Shown piece by piece: positions 1-8,196 of a stretch of 64,000 nucleotides of DNA. The position numbers and the translations under genes were made by a program. Each line of letters starts with the position of its first letter. Within the stretch, counting starts at the first letter, position 1. Origin of the DNA: CAZXYS01 sp964645005 (GTDB taxonomy: Bacteria; Bacteroidota; Ignavibacteria; Kapaibacteriales; UBA2268); the NCBI GenBank assembly GCA_964645005.1, contig CAZXYS010000016.1:1-64000 (forward strand), in the 5' to 3' direction. The notes under the pieces were generated by a model. It did not search any database. It had not been told where the DNA came from and saw only the letters and a list, made by a program, of their open reading frames with translations.

Positions 1-82
1 GCCGGGTGTGTATTTTATTGGGATAGAGTATTATAACAGCCTGCGGACGATACCGTTGGTTGTAGGGGATTGATAAGTTTAT

Positions 83-115
83 AGATGTGCCGCACTTCCA
101 AAGTGTGGCACATCT
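83..115. terminator. Hairpin downstream of the FnIII/T9SS gene
   Basis: A 15-bp stem (83-97 with 101-115, one G-U pair) closes a 3-nt CCA loop just past the stop of the minus-strand gene ending at 124. No strong U-tract follows on the minus strand, so it may act as a stabilising hairpin rather than a classic terminator. The arm GTGTGGCACAT recurs in a second hairpin at 55077-55109. Confidence 0.55.
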
Positions 116-123
116 GCACGAAG

Positions 124-2640
124 TTATCGCACTCTCACCACTTTCGCACTATAAATCTCCCCATCAATATTTATCTTCAATATCATAATATTGCTTCCAC
201 TCACCAATTCATCAGCTTTTAAATCCACCGTCTTAAATCCGGCATCAACTCTCTCATTCAGCAACACCGCCAATGTCCTGCCGCTCAACTCATATACGGT
301 GAGCTTTACATGCGCTGCATCAGTCAGCTCAAAACTAACAACAGCTCTATCCTGAAAAGGATTCGGTGATATAGAGAAATTGTATTTCGTCTGCAATTCC
401 TCAGGCACGCTCGTTATCTCGCCGGTCTCGAAGGAACGCCTGGCAGACCAATCGCTCTCTCCGGCGGAATTCACAGCCTTCACCGCCCAGTAATACTTTG
501 TATATTCCGTCAAAATCACCGGCGGCTCATAATATTTGTCAGTAATATTCACATATTGCTGATTATTAGTAATGGTTGAATCTTTTCCGAAAGATACTAT
601 GAACATTCTGGCAATTTCAGGCGTCTCCCATGACAATGTGACTTTTGCGCTGTTGATCTCAACTCCTTCGCCCGGACTATATGGCGACGGCGCTCCCGGC
701 ACATCCACCGTCGTAAACTTCCACGTTTCTGACCAATCACCTTCCACATCTTCGATCTTAGCCTTGACTCTCCAGTGATAATCAGTTGCTTTTTCAAGCA
801 GCTCTGTTATACGATAATAAGTATCAGTAGTTTTTTCATCAATTTCATTATTATTAAAATTCTGATTTTCAGATACTTGAACTATGTATGAAGTTGCTTC
901 CTGAACTTCCTCCCATCTTAAGAAAGAATCCAGCGGGAAATGCTCTTCTTCATCAGCGGGCGCTGTCAACTTTGGAGCATCCGGAGCAATAACTCCAGTG
1001 GTAAAGCTGAATGCCTCCGAAAAACCACTGCTGCCGATATAATTGACGGATTTCACATGCCACCGGTAAAGAGATTTATTGGCAAGGGGCTCTTCAAATT
1101 CGTATGTAGTATCATGTACTTCCGACCTTAAAATAGCCTCACCTGCTTCATTATAAAAGTCCAATTGATAATACTCAGCGAACTCAGCTTTTCGCCAGAT
1201 AAGTTCCGCGTAAGGATCGACATCTTCGGCGGAATCCTCCGGCATCAATAACTCGGGAGCTTTCGGCATCGGCGGGATAGTAGTAATTGTTATTGGCTCC
1301 GACCAGCCGCTCTCGCCGCCGTCATTGTATGCATTCAGGCGGCAGTAATATTTTTTCGCCGAGTCAAGCTCATCAGACTGAACCTGATAAGTAGTATCAG
1401 TCAATTCAAGAGTGTTTATCTTTCTAACCTGAAAAGCCGTATCCGTTGCCACCTGCAGTCTGTAATGATCCGCCCGGTCAGCTTCATACCACTTAAAAGT
1501 TGGCTTCACATCCACATTCTCAGTGCTATCCGGCGGATAAACAAATGTCGGTATCTCCGGCTGCTCTATAATTGTTGTGAACCACCACTTTTCCGACCAG
1601 CCGCTTTCAGCTTCAGATCCGCGCACGCTTTTCACTCGCCAAAAGTATTGGGTATCATAGTCCAGCTCTTCCAGTTTATAAAAAGTACTGTCTTCAACAA
1701 ATTCATCCACATCAGGATCATTGAAAAACGAACTCCTCGCAACCTGTACCACATATCCCGTAGCCGAAGTAACTTTACTCCATCTCAAAGTAACATTTAC
1801 AGAAACTTTCTCCGCCTGAAATACCGGCGAAATCAAATCGGGCGGATCCAAAGTCCCTGAATATATTGCTTCATAATCAATTGAATTATCGAAAACTTCT
1901 TCCACAAACTGCGGCGCTATAAGTTCCGTAGCATCGGCATTAGGATGGCTGTCGGTCCAGCTCACAGCGTATTCTTCCTTCATCTTCCAATCCGAACCGA
2001 CAAGCTTATGAAAGAAATCAAAAACATAAATATTATCCGGGAATTCCCCAATTTCGGGATCATTGCCGGTTGCAAGAGTATCTTTCGCCCACTTGCAGAA
2101 ATGGTGGGCTAACAGAGCTTCCTCATCATCAGTAGAGCCGCCTGCCAGCGGCGCATTCGTCCAAACAACAAAGAAATTATCCGGGTGCTCCCTCATCACT
2201 CTCAGAAAGCTTCTCCAGTGCCATTTATAATTAAAAACAGTTTTCCGGTTCGGATTCAATGTATCCGACGGACTTCCCCAGCCTGTCATGTGCGAGGATG
2301 GAAAACAAGATTTAATAATTATTATTTTATTGCTGTTCAGGTAAGGGCGTATATCGGCGTTAGGGTCTTCATTGTCGAAGATCTTGTGCCATCGGGACCA
2401 TTCATTATTCCACGGATTTGTGGGCCAGCCCTGTTCAGTCAGTGAGCAGGCATCATCACCAAAATATCCGTTATCCGCATTATACTGGTCAATCTCATTG
2501 GGAACGCTTGTCGGGCTGCCGTTTGGTCCCCAAATATTACCGCCTGTTGAATGGTGCAAAAATACACCACTGCGAAACTTCTGTGCTGAAGCAGTGCCAG
2601 CCAAAATTATTATGCATAAGAGGTATACAATCTTTCTCAT
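124..2640 (-). CDS. Secreted multi-FnIII protein with T9SS sorting domain
   Basis: This 838-residue protein starts with a clear signal peptide (about residues 1-19, cleavage after TASA). Residues 20-255 form a globular domain beginning GVFLHHSTGGNIW; it faintly resembles an SGNH-like hydrolase, but I cannot assign it. Five fibronectin type III-like units follow (about 264-357, 364-455, 463-549, 555-647, 651-744), each carrying the W-x-V-K-A/S pattern and ending in W(S/T)...FTT. The last ~85 residues, from the ISPNPF motif, are a T9SS type A C-terminal sorting domain, so the protein is predicted to cross the outer membrane and be attached to the surface or released. The gene is divergent from the lipoprotein gene at 2975, sharing a 334-nt AT-rich spacer. 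The N-terminal function is unknown; the FnIII and T9SS calls are firm. Confidence 0.85.
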   Translation of the reverse strand: MRKIVYLLCIIILAGTASAQKFRSGVFLHHSTGGNIWGPNGSPTSVPNEIDQYNADNGYFGDDACSLTEQGWPTNPWNNEWSRWHKIFDNEDPNADIRPYLNSNKIIIIKSCFPSSHMTGWGSPSDTLNPNRKTVFNYKWHWRSFLRVMREHPDNFFVVWTNAPLAGGSTDDEEALLAHHFCKWAKDTLATGNDPEIGEFPDNIYVFDFFHKLVGSDWKMKEEYAVSWTDSHPNADATELIAPQFVEEVFDNSIDYEAIYSGTLDPPDLISPVFQAEKVSVNVTLRWSKVTSATGYVVQVARSSFFNDPDVDEFVEDSTFYKLEELDYDTQYFWRVKSVRGSEAESGWSEKWWFTTIIEQPEIPTFVYPPDSTENVDVKPTFKWYEADRADHYRLQVATDTAFQVRKINTLELTDTTYQVQSDELDSAKKYYCRLNAYNDGGESGWSEPITITTIPPMPKAPELLMPEDSAEDVDPYAELIWRKAEFAEYYQLDFYNEAGEAILRSEVHDTTYEFEEPLANKSLYRWHVKSVNYIGSSGFSEAFSFTTGVIAPDAPKLTAPADEEEHFPLDSFLRWEEVQEATSYIVQVSENQNFNNNEIDEKTTDTYYRITELLEKATDYHWRVKAKIEDVEGDWSETWKFTTVDVPGAPSPYSPGEGVEINSAKVTLSWETPEIARMFIVSFGKDSTITNNQQYVNITDKYYEPPVILTEYTKYYWAVKAVNSAGESDWSARRSFETGEITSVPEELQTKYNFSISPNPFQDRAVVSFELTDAAHVKLTVYELSGRTLAVLLNERVDAGFKTVDLKADELVSGSNIMILKINIDGEIYSAKVVRVR

Positions 2641-2974
2641 AATTTTCCTTTTTATTTACTTTTCAATTCTTTTCCTTATTTATTGACAATTAATTTAATA
2701 AAATTTCCCAAATTTTTTGCAAAAATTGTAAAACATTTCTCAACATAAATATATCTTCCTTTAAAAAAAATTTTTCAAATTTATATAATGCATAACTTTA
2801 AACTTTTACCTTTTACCTTTATCATGTTTTGAATAAATATCGCTCTAAAATTTTTCTATTCATATCCAATTTGTTGCTATAAATTAAAAAATGAATTTAA
2901 TTTCATATCATTTTCTTATATTTTTTTCTTATTTTTATTTAATAAAATTGAAACATTTATAATAAAAGGTAAAC
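2641..2974. promoter_or_regulatory. AT-rich divergent promoter region
   Basis: This 334-nt spacer separates two divergently transcribed exported-protein genes. It is very AT-rich with many A and T runs and no open frame of note. It must hold both promoters, but I could not place boxes with confidence. AAAAGG lies a few bases before the ATG at 2975. Confidence 0.4.
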
Positions 2975-4225
2975 ATGAGAAAAGTTCTTTTAATCTTTAT
3001 TGCAGTAATTTTGACAGCTAACATTTCATGTACAAAACAGGAAGTAGCCGAACAACAGCAAGAAAAGCAAGAGTTTATGAAAGTTATTCGTAAGGTTGTT
3101 AATGAATTTGAAGGGGAAGATACAACAAATACCATTATCGAATGCAGCTACGAAAATGAAGATGATATTTTCTGGACAAAGCAAGTTCATAAAGACGGCG
3201 ACGGCAATGAACTAAAAACAATCGAGAGAGAACTCGACAGCGCCGGCTATCCCGTAAAGGAATTCACCAAAGAGATGGGTGAAATTACTGAAAGTGCCGA
3301 AACCAAATACTGCCATGATTGCAAACATTTAGTCGAAAAGACAGTATATCTCGGTGAAATAAAAGCCTCGAACAAATCTAAATATATCAAATACGAATAT
3401 GATGAAGGCAGACTGATAGGCAAACACTACGAAAAATTCAACCGCGGCGAAAAATTCAAGAATGTTGACGGAAATAAAGTTGAAATGAGTTACACTGTCA
3501 GATATATGCCCGGCAAAGAATGCCGTCCTGCCGGTAAATTCGGACCGGGTTCATTCTTTGAAAACTTAACGAGATATTGTACGGGACATGAATCCTCAGG
3601 CAATAAAATGGCTCACGGTGAAGGACACAAAGGCGGCAAACACGGACATAAAAAAGAAAAGAAAAAGTGCTCACCCGGACAAATTGAAATGGCTTTGGCT
3701 GTAGACTTTAACGATCAGGGAATGCCCGTAATGATGAAATCCAAGGAACCGGAATGCGGCGATTCTGCAGAAAAAGAGTGGTATAAAGTCGAAAAAGACG
3801 GTATCGGCAATATAAAATCCATAACTTCCTATGCAAATGAAGCTCTCGATTCAAGCTCGGCAGAAAATATGAAGACTATATTTTCATATAATTCCAAAGG
3901 TTATGTTGCCAAGGTCGAGGAATTAAAGTATAATGAAGAGACCGGCAAATATGACCGCTACCATGACCTGAAAAAGATCAACTGGGTAAAAACCGGACTG
4001 AACAACAAATATGCCGAATACTGCCCTGAAGTTTACAGAGAGCATTACTGCTATCACAGGGGTATGTATTCCGTAACAAAGGAAAAGATAACGTTTAAAG
4101 ATGGGAAAAAAGTAGTTGAAGAATACAACTTCAGCTTATCCAGCGAAGACGGTCCCAAGCCGGATTCCGTCGATCTGGAGCTTAGCAAACGTAAGTCAAT
4201 AGAGTATACAACGAAGAAAATATGA
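2975..4225 (+). CDS. Uncharacterised lipoprotein
   Basis: This 416-residue protein has a lipoprotein signal: a short Lys/Arg start, a hydrophobic run, then the lipobox ANISC with the acceptor Cys at residue 19. A coiled, Gln/Glu-rich stretch follows. The body is strongly hydrophilic and contains Cys-rich spots (for example YCHDCKH near residue 110) and a His/Lys/Gly-rich segment near 210-230. Stretches such as IKYEYDEGRLIGKHY vaguely recall YD-type repeats of cell-surface proteins, but the family is not recognised. AAAAGG precedes the ATG. Downstream lies an intergenic repeat element rather than a co-transcribed gene. Envelope location is inferred from the lipobox; no function can be given. 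Confidence 0.75.
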   Translation: MRKVLLIFIAVILTANISCTKQEVAEQQQEKQEFMKVIRKVVNEFEGEDTTNTIIECSYENEDDIFWTKQVHKDGDGNELKTIERELDSAGYPVKEFTKEMGEITESAETKYCHDCKHLVEKTVYLGEIKASNKSKYIKYEYDEGRLIGKHYEKFNRGEKFKNVDGNKVEMSYTVRYMPGKECRPAGKFGPGSFFENLTRYCTGHESSGNKMAHGEGHKGGKHGHKKEKKKCSPGQIEMALAVDFNDQGMPVMMKSKEPECGDSAEKEWYKVEKDGIGNIKSITSYANEALDSSSAENMKTIFSYNSKGYVAKVEELKYNEETGKYDRYHDLKKINWVKTGLNNKYAEYCPEVYREHYCYHRGMYSVTKEKITFKDGKKVVEEYNFSLSSEDGPKPDSVDLELSKRKSIEYTTKKI

Positions 4226-4234
4226 GCCAATATA

Positions 4235-4386
4235 AGTAGAGGCTGACTCAGAAGTATGAAAATGTCATTCCTGCGAATGTCTTTATATCCTGCTTTAGCA
4301 GGGCAGGGATCTGATGAACACTGGCTTTCTCGCAACGTTAAAAAGGATTTTATTCGGAATTTCGATCTTATGGGACAGCCTCTACT
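4235..4386. repeat. MITE-like element, copy A
   Basis: An 11-bp perfect terminal inverted repeat (AGTAGAGGCTG at 4235-4245, its complement at 4376-4386) bounds a 152-bp non-coding element. The repeat continues inward imperfectly. Its core (4255-4312) matches 34643-34700 at about 50 of 58 positions and contains the CCTGCTTTAGCAGG hairpin. No transposase is encoded and no target-site duplication is obvious. The rest of the 4226-4620 gap is AT-rich and shows nothing further. Confidence 0.6.
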
Positions 4387-4620
4387 CTAAAAACATATAC
4401 GGAAATGTCACATTGAGCGTAGTCTAAGTGCAGTACTATTTCCCAGTTATTTGCTGATTCTCTTGAAAGTCATAAAAATTTTAAAACATTCTTCATCATT
4501 CTCCACTTTCATCGCCTAAAAATGTTAATTCAAGATCAATCCCTGCACTTGTTTTTTGTCAGAAAAATTCACAAATTATAAATTTGGAATAAACTCATAT
4601 ACAAAAATCTAAGATAAACT

Positions 4621-5115
4621 ATGACATTAGATATTATACTTTTCATACTTGGATCGGTTTTGATCGTAGCAGGCTTGGTTGGGTGCTTCCTGCCCTGGAT
4701 ACCCGGACCGCCATTATCATATCTGGCATTGATCTCATTACAATTAACCTCCGCCCATCCATTTACAGCCGAAGTGCTGATAATCTACGGTGTATTAACT
4801 TTAGTCGTAACAGTTATTGATTACATAATACCAATAATTGGAATAAATTATTCAGGAGGTACCAAATACGGCAACATAGGGGGTATGGTCGGTCTTGCTG
4901 CCGGATTTCTCATTTTCCCGATAATCGGCATCATTGTCGGACCATTTATCGGCGCTGTTATTGGTGAAATGATCGGCGGCAAGGATTTTAATTCTGCGCT
5001 GAGAGCCGCAATTGGTTCATTTATCGGACTTCTGGCTGGCACATTTATTAAGCTGGTTCTAAGTAGTTTTATGACTTATTATTTCTTAAGATCTTTCTTA
5101 CAAATACAAATATGA
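4621..5115 (+). CDS. DUF456 family membrane protein
   Basis: This 164-residue protein is almost wholly hydrophobic, with about four or five membrane segments rich in Gly and Ile (for example the stretch around FPIIGIIVGPFIGAVIGE). The N-terminal pattern, GLVGCFLPWIPGPPLSYLAL, is typical of DUF456 proteins, whose biochemical role is unknown. The stop overlaps the start of the next gene by 4 nt (ATGA), implying translational coupling with a DNA-repair glycosylase. No strong Shine-Dalgarno is seen. Inner-membrane location is predicted. The length agrees with the family. Confidence 0.8.
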   Translation: MTLDIILFILGSVLIVAGLVGCFLPWIPGPPLSYLALISLQLTSAHPFTAEVLIIYGVLTLVVTVIDYIIPIIGINYSGGTKYGNIGGMVGLAAGFLIFPIIGIIVGPFIGAVIGEMIGGKDFNSALRAAIGSFIGLLAGTFIKLVLSSFMTYYFLRSFLQIQI

Positions 5116-5744
5116 CAGATTCAGAACTAGATTTCAAAAAAAGTCTTCCTGCTGAGTTCTTTCGGCGTGATGCTGAAACAGCAGCTTATGAGCTCCTTGA
5201 CAAAATTATGGTCAGGATTCTCAACGGAAACACACTACTTGCTGCCAGAATAGTAGAAACCGAAGCATATCTTCCCGAGAACGATCAAGCCAGTCATTCT
5301 TATCCCGGATTGACCAAACGCAACCGCCCAATGTTCGAAGCAGGTGGAATATTATATATTTATAAAATTTACGGAATACATCATTGCTGCAACATCGTTA
5401 CCGATAGGAGGGAACGTGGCAGCGCAGTACTGATACGGGCGGCAGAACCCCTCATAGGAATGGATTTAATGGGAAAATTTCGAGGCATTGAAAATCATCA
5501 GATCCTATGCAAAGGTCCCGGAAATTTTGCAAAGGCAATGAATTTTTCACTTGAAGATAATTTTATTCCGGCTTATTCTAAAAACCTCTATTTTGTCCAA
5601 AATCATGATTTTGGTCTTGATAATGTTATGCAAAGCCGGAGAATAGGCATCAATAAAGCTTCGGATTTGGAATTGCGCTTTTTTTGCATGGACTCAAAAT
5701 ATGTTTCATCTAATAAAAAAGGAAAAATTTATCAAAAAAAATGA
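5112..5744 (+). CDS. DNA-3-methyladenine glycosylase (AAG/MPG family)
   Basis: This 210-residue protein belongs to the alkyladenine DNA glycosylase family, which removes alkylated or deaminated purines by cleaving the N-glycosidic bond at the start of base excision repair. The signature RIVETEAYLP is present at residues 46-55; by comparison with the human enzyme, Glu51 is the expected catalytic residue and Tyr53 the aromatic base-stacking residue. The motif YIYKIYGIHHCCNIV, the GSAVLIRAAEP segment and the GPGNFAKAM segment (normally GPG-KL) are also family features. Length is normal. The start overlaps the stop of the DUF456 gene by 4 nt. The C-terminus is Lys-rich. Confidence 0.9.
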   Translation: MTDSELDFKKSLPAEFFRRDAETAAYELLDKIMVRILNGNTLLAARIVETEAYLPENDQASHSYPGLTKRNRPMFEAGGILYIYKIYGIHHCCNIVTDRRERGSAVLIRAAEPLIGMDLMGKFRGIENHQILCKGPGNFAKAMNFSLEDNFIPAYSKNLYFVQNHDFGLDNVMQSRRIGINKASDLELRFFCMDSKYVSSNKKGKIYQKK

Positions 5745-6014
5745 AAGAATTACACAAAATAACTCTAAATTTCTTTTATAGTCTTGTAAAATTCCGTAAT
5801 TTTTAGTAATTAGTTATAGATAATAAACGGATAATCATTGCAATTTTTAATAATTGTGAAAGTAATAATGGCAATAATACTTAAAACACTTACTGATGAA
5901 AGGTTTAAATTGAAAGGTAAACTTCTGCAAATATTAATTTTGAAATTTAAAGCAATTATTATCCTGTATAAATTACATTTTGCCGGAAACAAATTAGCAA
6001 TTATAAGGAGATAG

Positions 6015-8063
6015 ATGATGCGCCGATTGCTTACGGTTTTTATCTTGATTTTATTAATAGCAACTATTAAGAGCTTCTCACAGAATTACGCTGATGAACC
6101 TTATGATCCCAGACCAAGTTACGGTGTTTTTGGCAACTTTTACCTGAACTTGCATACTGCCAATTTCGAAGCCCTCGACGAAGAAATATATCCAAGCTGC
6201 TGCCTTGGATACGAATCCGGCAGCGGTATAGGACTTGGCCCGGCTCTGCTTTATTCATTACCTCTTACCGACCAGTGGGAGCTTACTATTCGTGCTGCAT
6301 ATATGAATCTGAGCGGCAAACTTACCAGCGATGAAAAAATTGGTGCTGTCTTCAATCCTTCTACAAATTCCAGCGTAGAAGGAAAGATCGAACACAGCAT
6401 CGATGCCACTCTGACTTCGGTTGCGTTGCAGCCGATGGCGAGCTACCGTGTCTCAAATCAGTTCAGACTTCATATTGGATTGAGAGCTGGAGTCATGCTT
6501 GATAAATCCTTCGAACAAAAAGAAGAAATAGTCACCCCGGATTACGCTGCTTTTCTTGAGACCGGTAAAAGAACCAGGTTCGAATTTTCCGGCGAAATAC
6601 CCGATGCCTCAACAGTTGATATCGCCGGTATGGCAGGAGCTTCCTACGATCTGCCATTGAACGCGAGCTATACGTTGTTCCTGGTTCCCGAGGCATACTT
6701 AGCCTATGGGATTACCCCTATAGCGTCGGATCTTACATGGAATGTGCTGACAATTACAGGCGGAGTTGGCTTGAGATGGGCGCCCCGCGAGATCATTCCG
6801 GTTAAACCGCCCCCGCCGCCGCCGGCGCCGGCTCCATTGCCTGAGCCGCCTGTTCCGCCAAGAGCACCGGCACTTGATGCTGCCATTGAAGCTGTTGGTG
6901 TCGAAGATGACGGTACTGAAACGGAAGTCTCTGTTTTGCGAGTCGAGGAATTCCTTTACAGGCGTATGCACCCGGTTCTTAACTTTGTATTTTTCAAAGA
7001 AAATTCAGCTAAGATCCCCGGCAGATATATTCGAATGAGTGAGCAGGAAAAAGATGATTTCAGTGTGAGACAGCTATATGACCTGAAGAGAATGGAAGTA
7101 TATCACCAGGTATTGAATATTGTCGGCAAGAGAATGTCATTTTATCCGCAGGCTCGGGTCACTCTCGTAGGATGCAATTCAAATCAGGGACCTGAGAAAA
7201 ATAATATTGAGTTATCAAGACAAAGAGCCGAAGCAGTTAAAAATTATCTTGTAAATGTTTGGGATATCCCTGAAAAAAGAATTGAAACCGAAGCAAGAAA
7301 TCTGCCTGAATTACCCTCCAATCCTGATGATCCCGACGGTATTAAGGAAAACAGAAGGGTGGAGATTAGAGCTAATATCCCTCAGGTGTTTGAACCTATG
7401 ATTATTAGGGATACTCTGAGACAATCAAATCCTCCGCATATAAGATTCAAACCTGAAATATATGCTGACATAGGCGTACAATCATGGAAAATAATAACAA
7501 GTCAAAAAAATAAGAACCTCCGCGTATTCAGCGGTACTGGAGAGCCGCCAAAACAAATTGACTGGGATATGGAACAGGAAGACGAACAGGATTATGTACC
7601 CCGCTTCGATCAACCTCTGCATTACAGATTGAGAATAGTCGACAACGACAACAAAGTCTGGGAGTCACCAAAACAGCTAATGCCCGTCGACCAGGTCACT
7701 ATACAGAAGAAAATTCTGGAAATGCGCGAGGATAAGGAAATCGACCGGTTCAGTCTTATTATGTTCGGATTTAATCAATGGACATTGGGAGAAGACAATC
7801 AAAGAATAATCGATTTTGCTAAGAAAAGAATAAAAGATAATTCTACTGTAGAAATTCTTGGTTACTCTGATCGCGTTGGAGATGAACAGCACAACCTCGA
7901 GCTTTCTCGTAAAAGAGCTTATGCAGCCGCGGATGCTCTTGGAGTATCCACAAAGCACGCTCAGGGCTTGGGCGAAAGGGAATTGCTGTTCAACAACGAT
8001 CTCCCTGAAGGGCGTTTTTACAGCAGAACTGTCACGATAGAAATAATTACACCGATTCAGTAA
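6015..8063 (+). CDS. Outer-membrane protein with two OmpA-like domains
   Basis: This 682-residue protein has a signal peptide (about 1-22) and a beta-rich N-terminal part (about 25-255) that looks like an outer-membrane barrel. A Pro-rich linker follows (about 264-285, a run of Pro and Ala). The first OmpA-like peptidoglycan-binding domain spans about 318-460, with the motif NNIELSRQRAEAVKNYL. A beta-rich spacer leads to a second OmpA-like domain at about 575-680 with HNLELSRKRAYAAADAL. Two such domains in one chain suggest it tethers the outer membrane to the wall. AAGGAG sits 6-8 nt upstream of the start; two ATG codons are adjacent (6015 and 6018) and either could be used. The preceding 270 nt are AT-rich with no gene. 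Confidence 0.85.
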   Translation: MMRRLLTVFILILLIATIKSFSQNYADEPYDPRPSYGVFGNFYLNLHTANFEALDEEIYPSCCLGYESGSGIGLGPALLYSLPLTDQWELTIRAAYMNLSGKLTSDEKIGAVFNPSTNSSVEGKIEHSIDATLTSVALQPMASYRVSNQFRLHIGLRAGVMLDKSFEQKEEIVTPDYAAFLETGKRTRFEFSGEIPDASTVDIAGMAGASYDLPLNASYTLFLVPEAYLAYGITPIASDLTWNVLTITGGVGLRWAPREIIPVKPPPPPPAPAPLPEPPVPPRAPALDAAIEAVGVEDDGTETEVSVLRVEEFLYRRMHPVLNFVFFKENSAKIPGRYIRMSEQEKDDFSVRQLYDLKRMEVYHQVLNIVGKRMSFYPQARVTLVGCNSNQGPEKNNIELSRQRAEAVKNYLVNVWDIPEKRIETEARNLPELPSNPDDPDGIKENRRVEIRANIPQVFEPMIIRDTLRQSNPPHIRFKPEIYADIGVQSWKIITSQKNKNLRVFSGTGEPPKQIDWDMEQEDEQDYVPRFDQPLHYRLRIVDNDNKVWESPKQLMPVDQVTIQKKILEMREDKEIDRFSLIMFGFNQWTLGEDNQRIIDFAKKRIKDNSTVEILGYSDRVGDEQHNLELSRKRAYAAADALGVSTKHAQGLGERELLFNNDLPEGRFYSRTVTIEIITPIQ

Positions 8064-8196
8064 CAAAATCGATTTTCATCTGTTTATATGAATAATAGTA
8101 GTAAATTCTTCTGAAACTATTTATTAAAATAACATCTTAAACTAAATTGAAAACAAACTTGAAAAAAATTTTCAATAACATCTGGAGGCAGCAAAG

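Noticed and set aside
5868..6014. A 48-codon frame just before the OmpA-like gene
   Set aside because: It has no ribosome-binding site and its end overlaps the AAGGAG of the next gene. It looks like chance in AT-rich DNA.
6699..6971. Arg-rich minus-strand frames opposite the Pro-rich linker of the OmpA-like gene
   Set aside because: They mirror the GC-rich linker codons of the plus-strand gene and have no support of their own.
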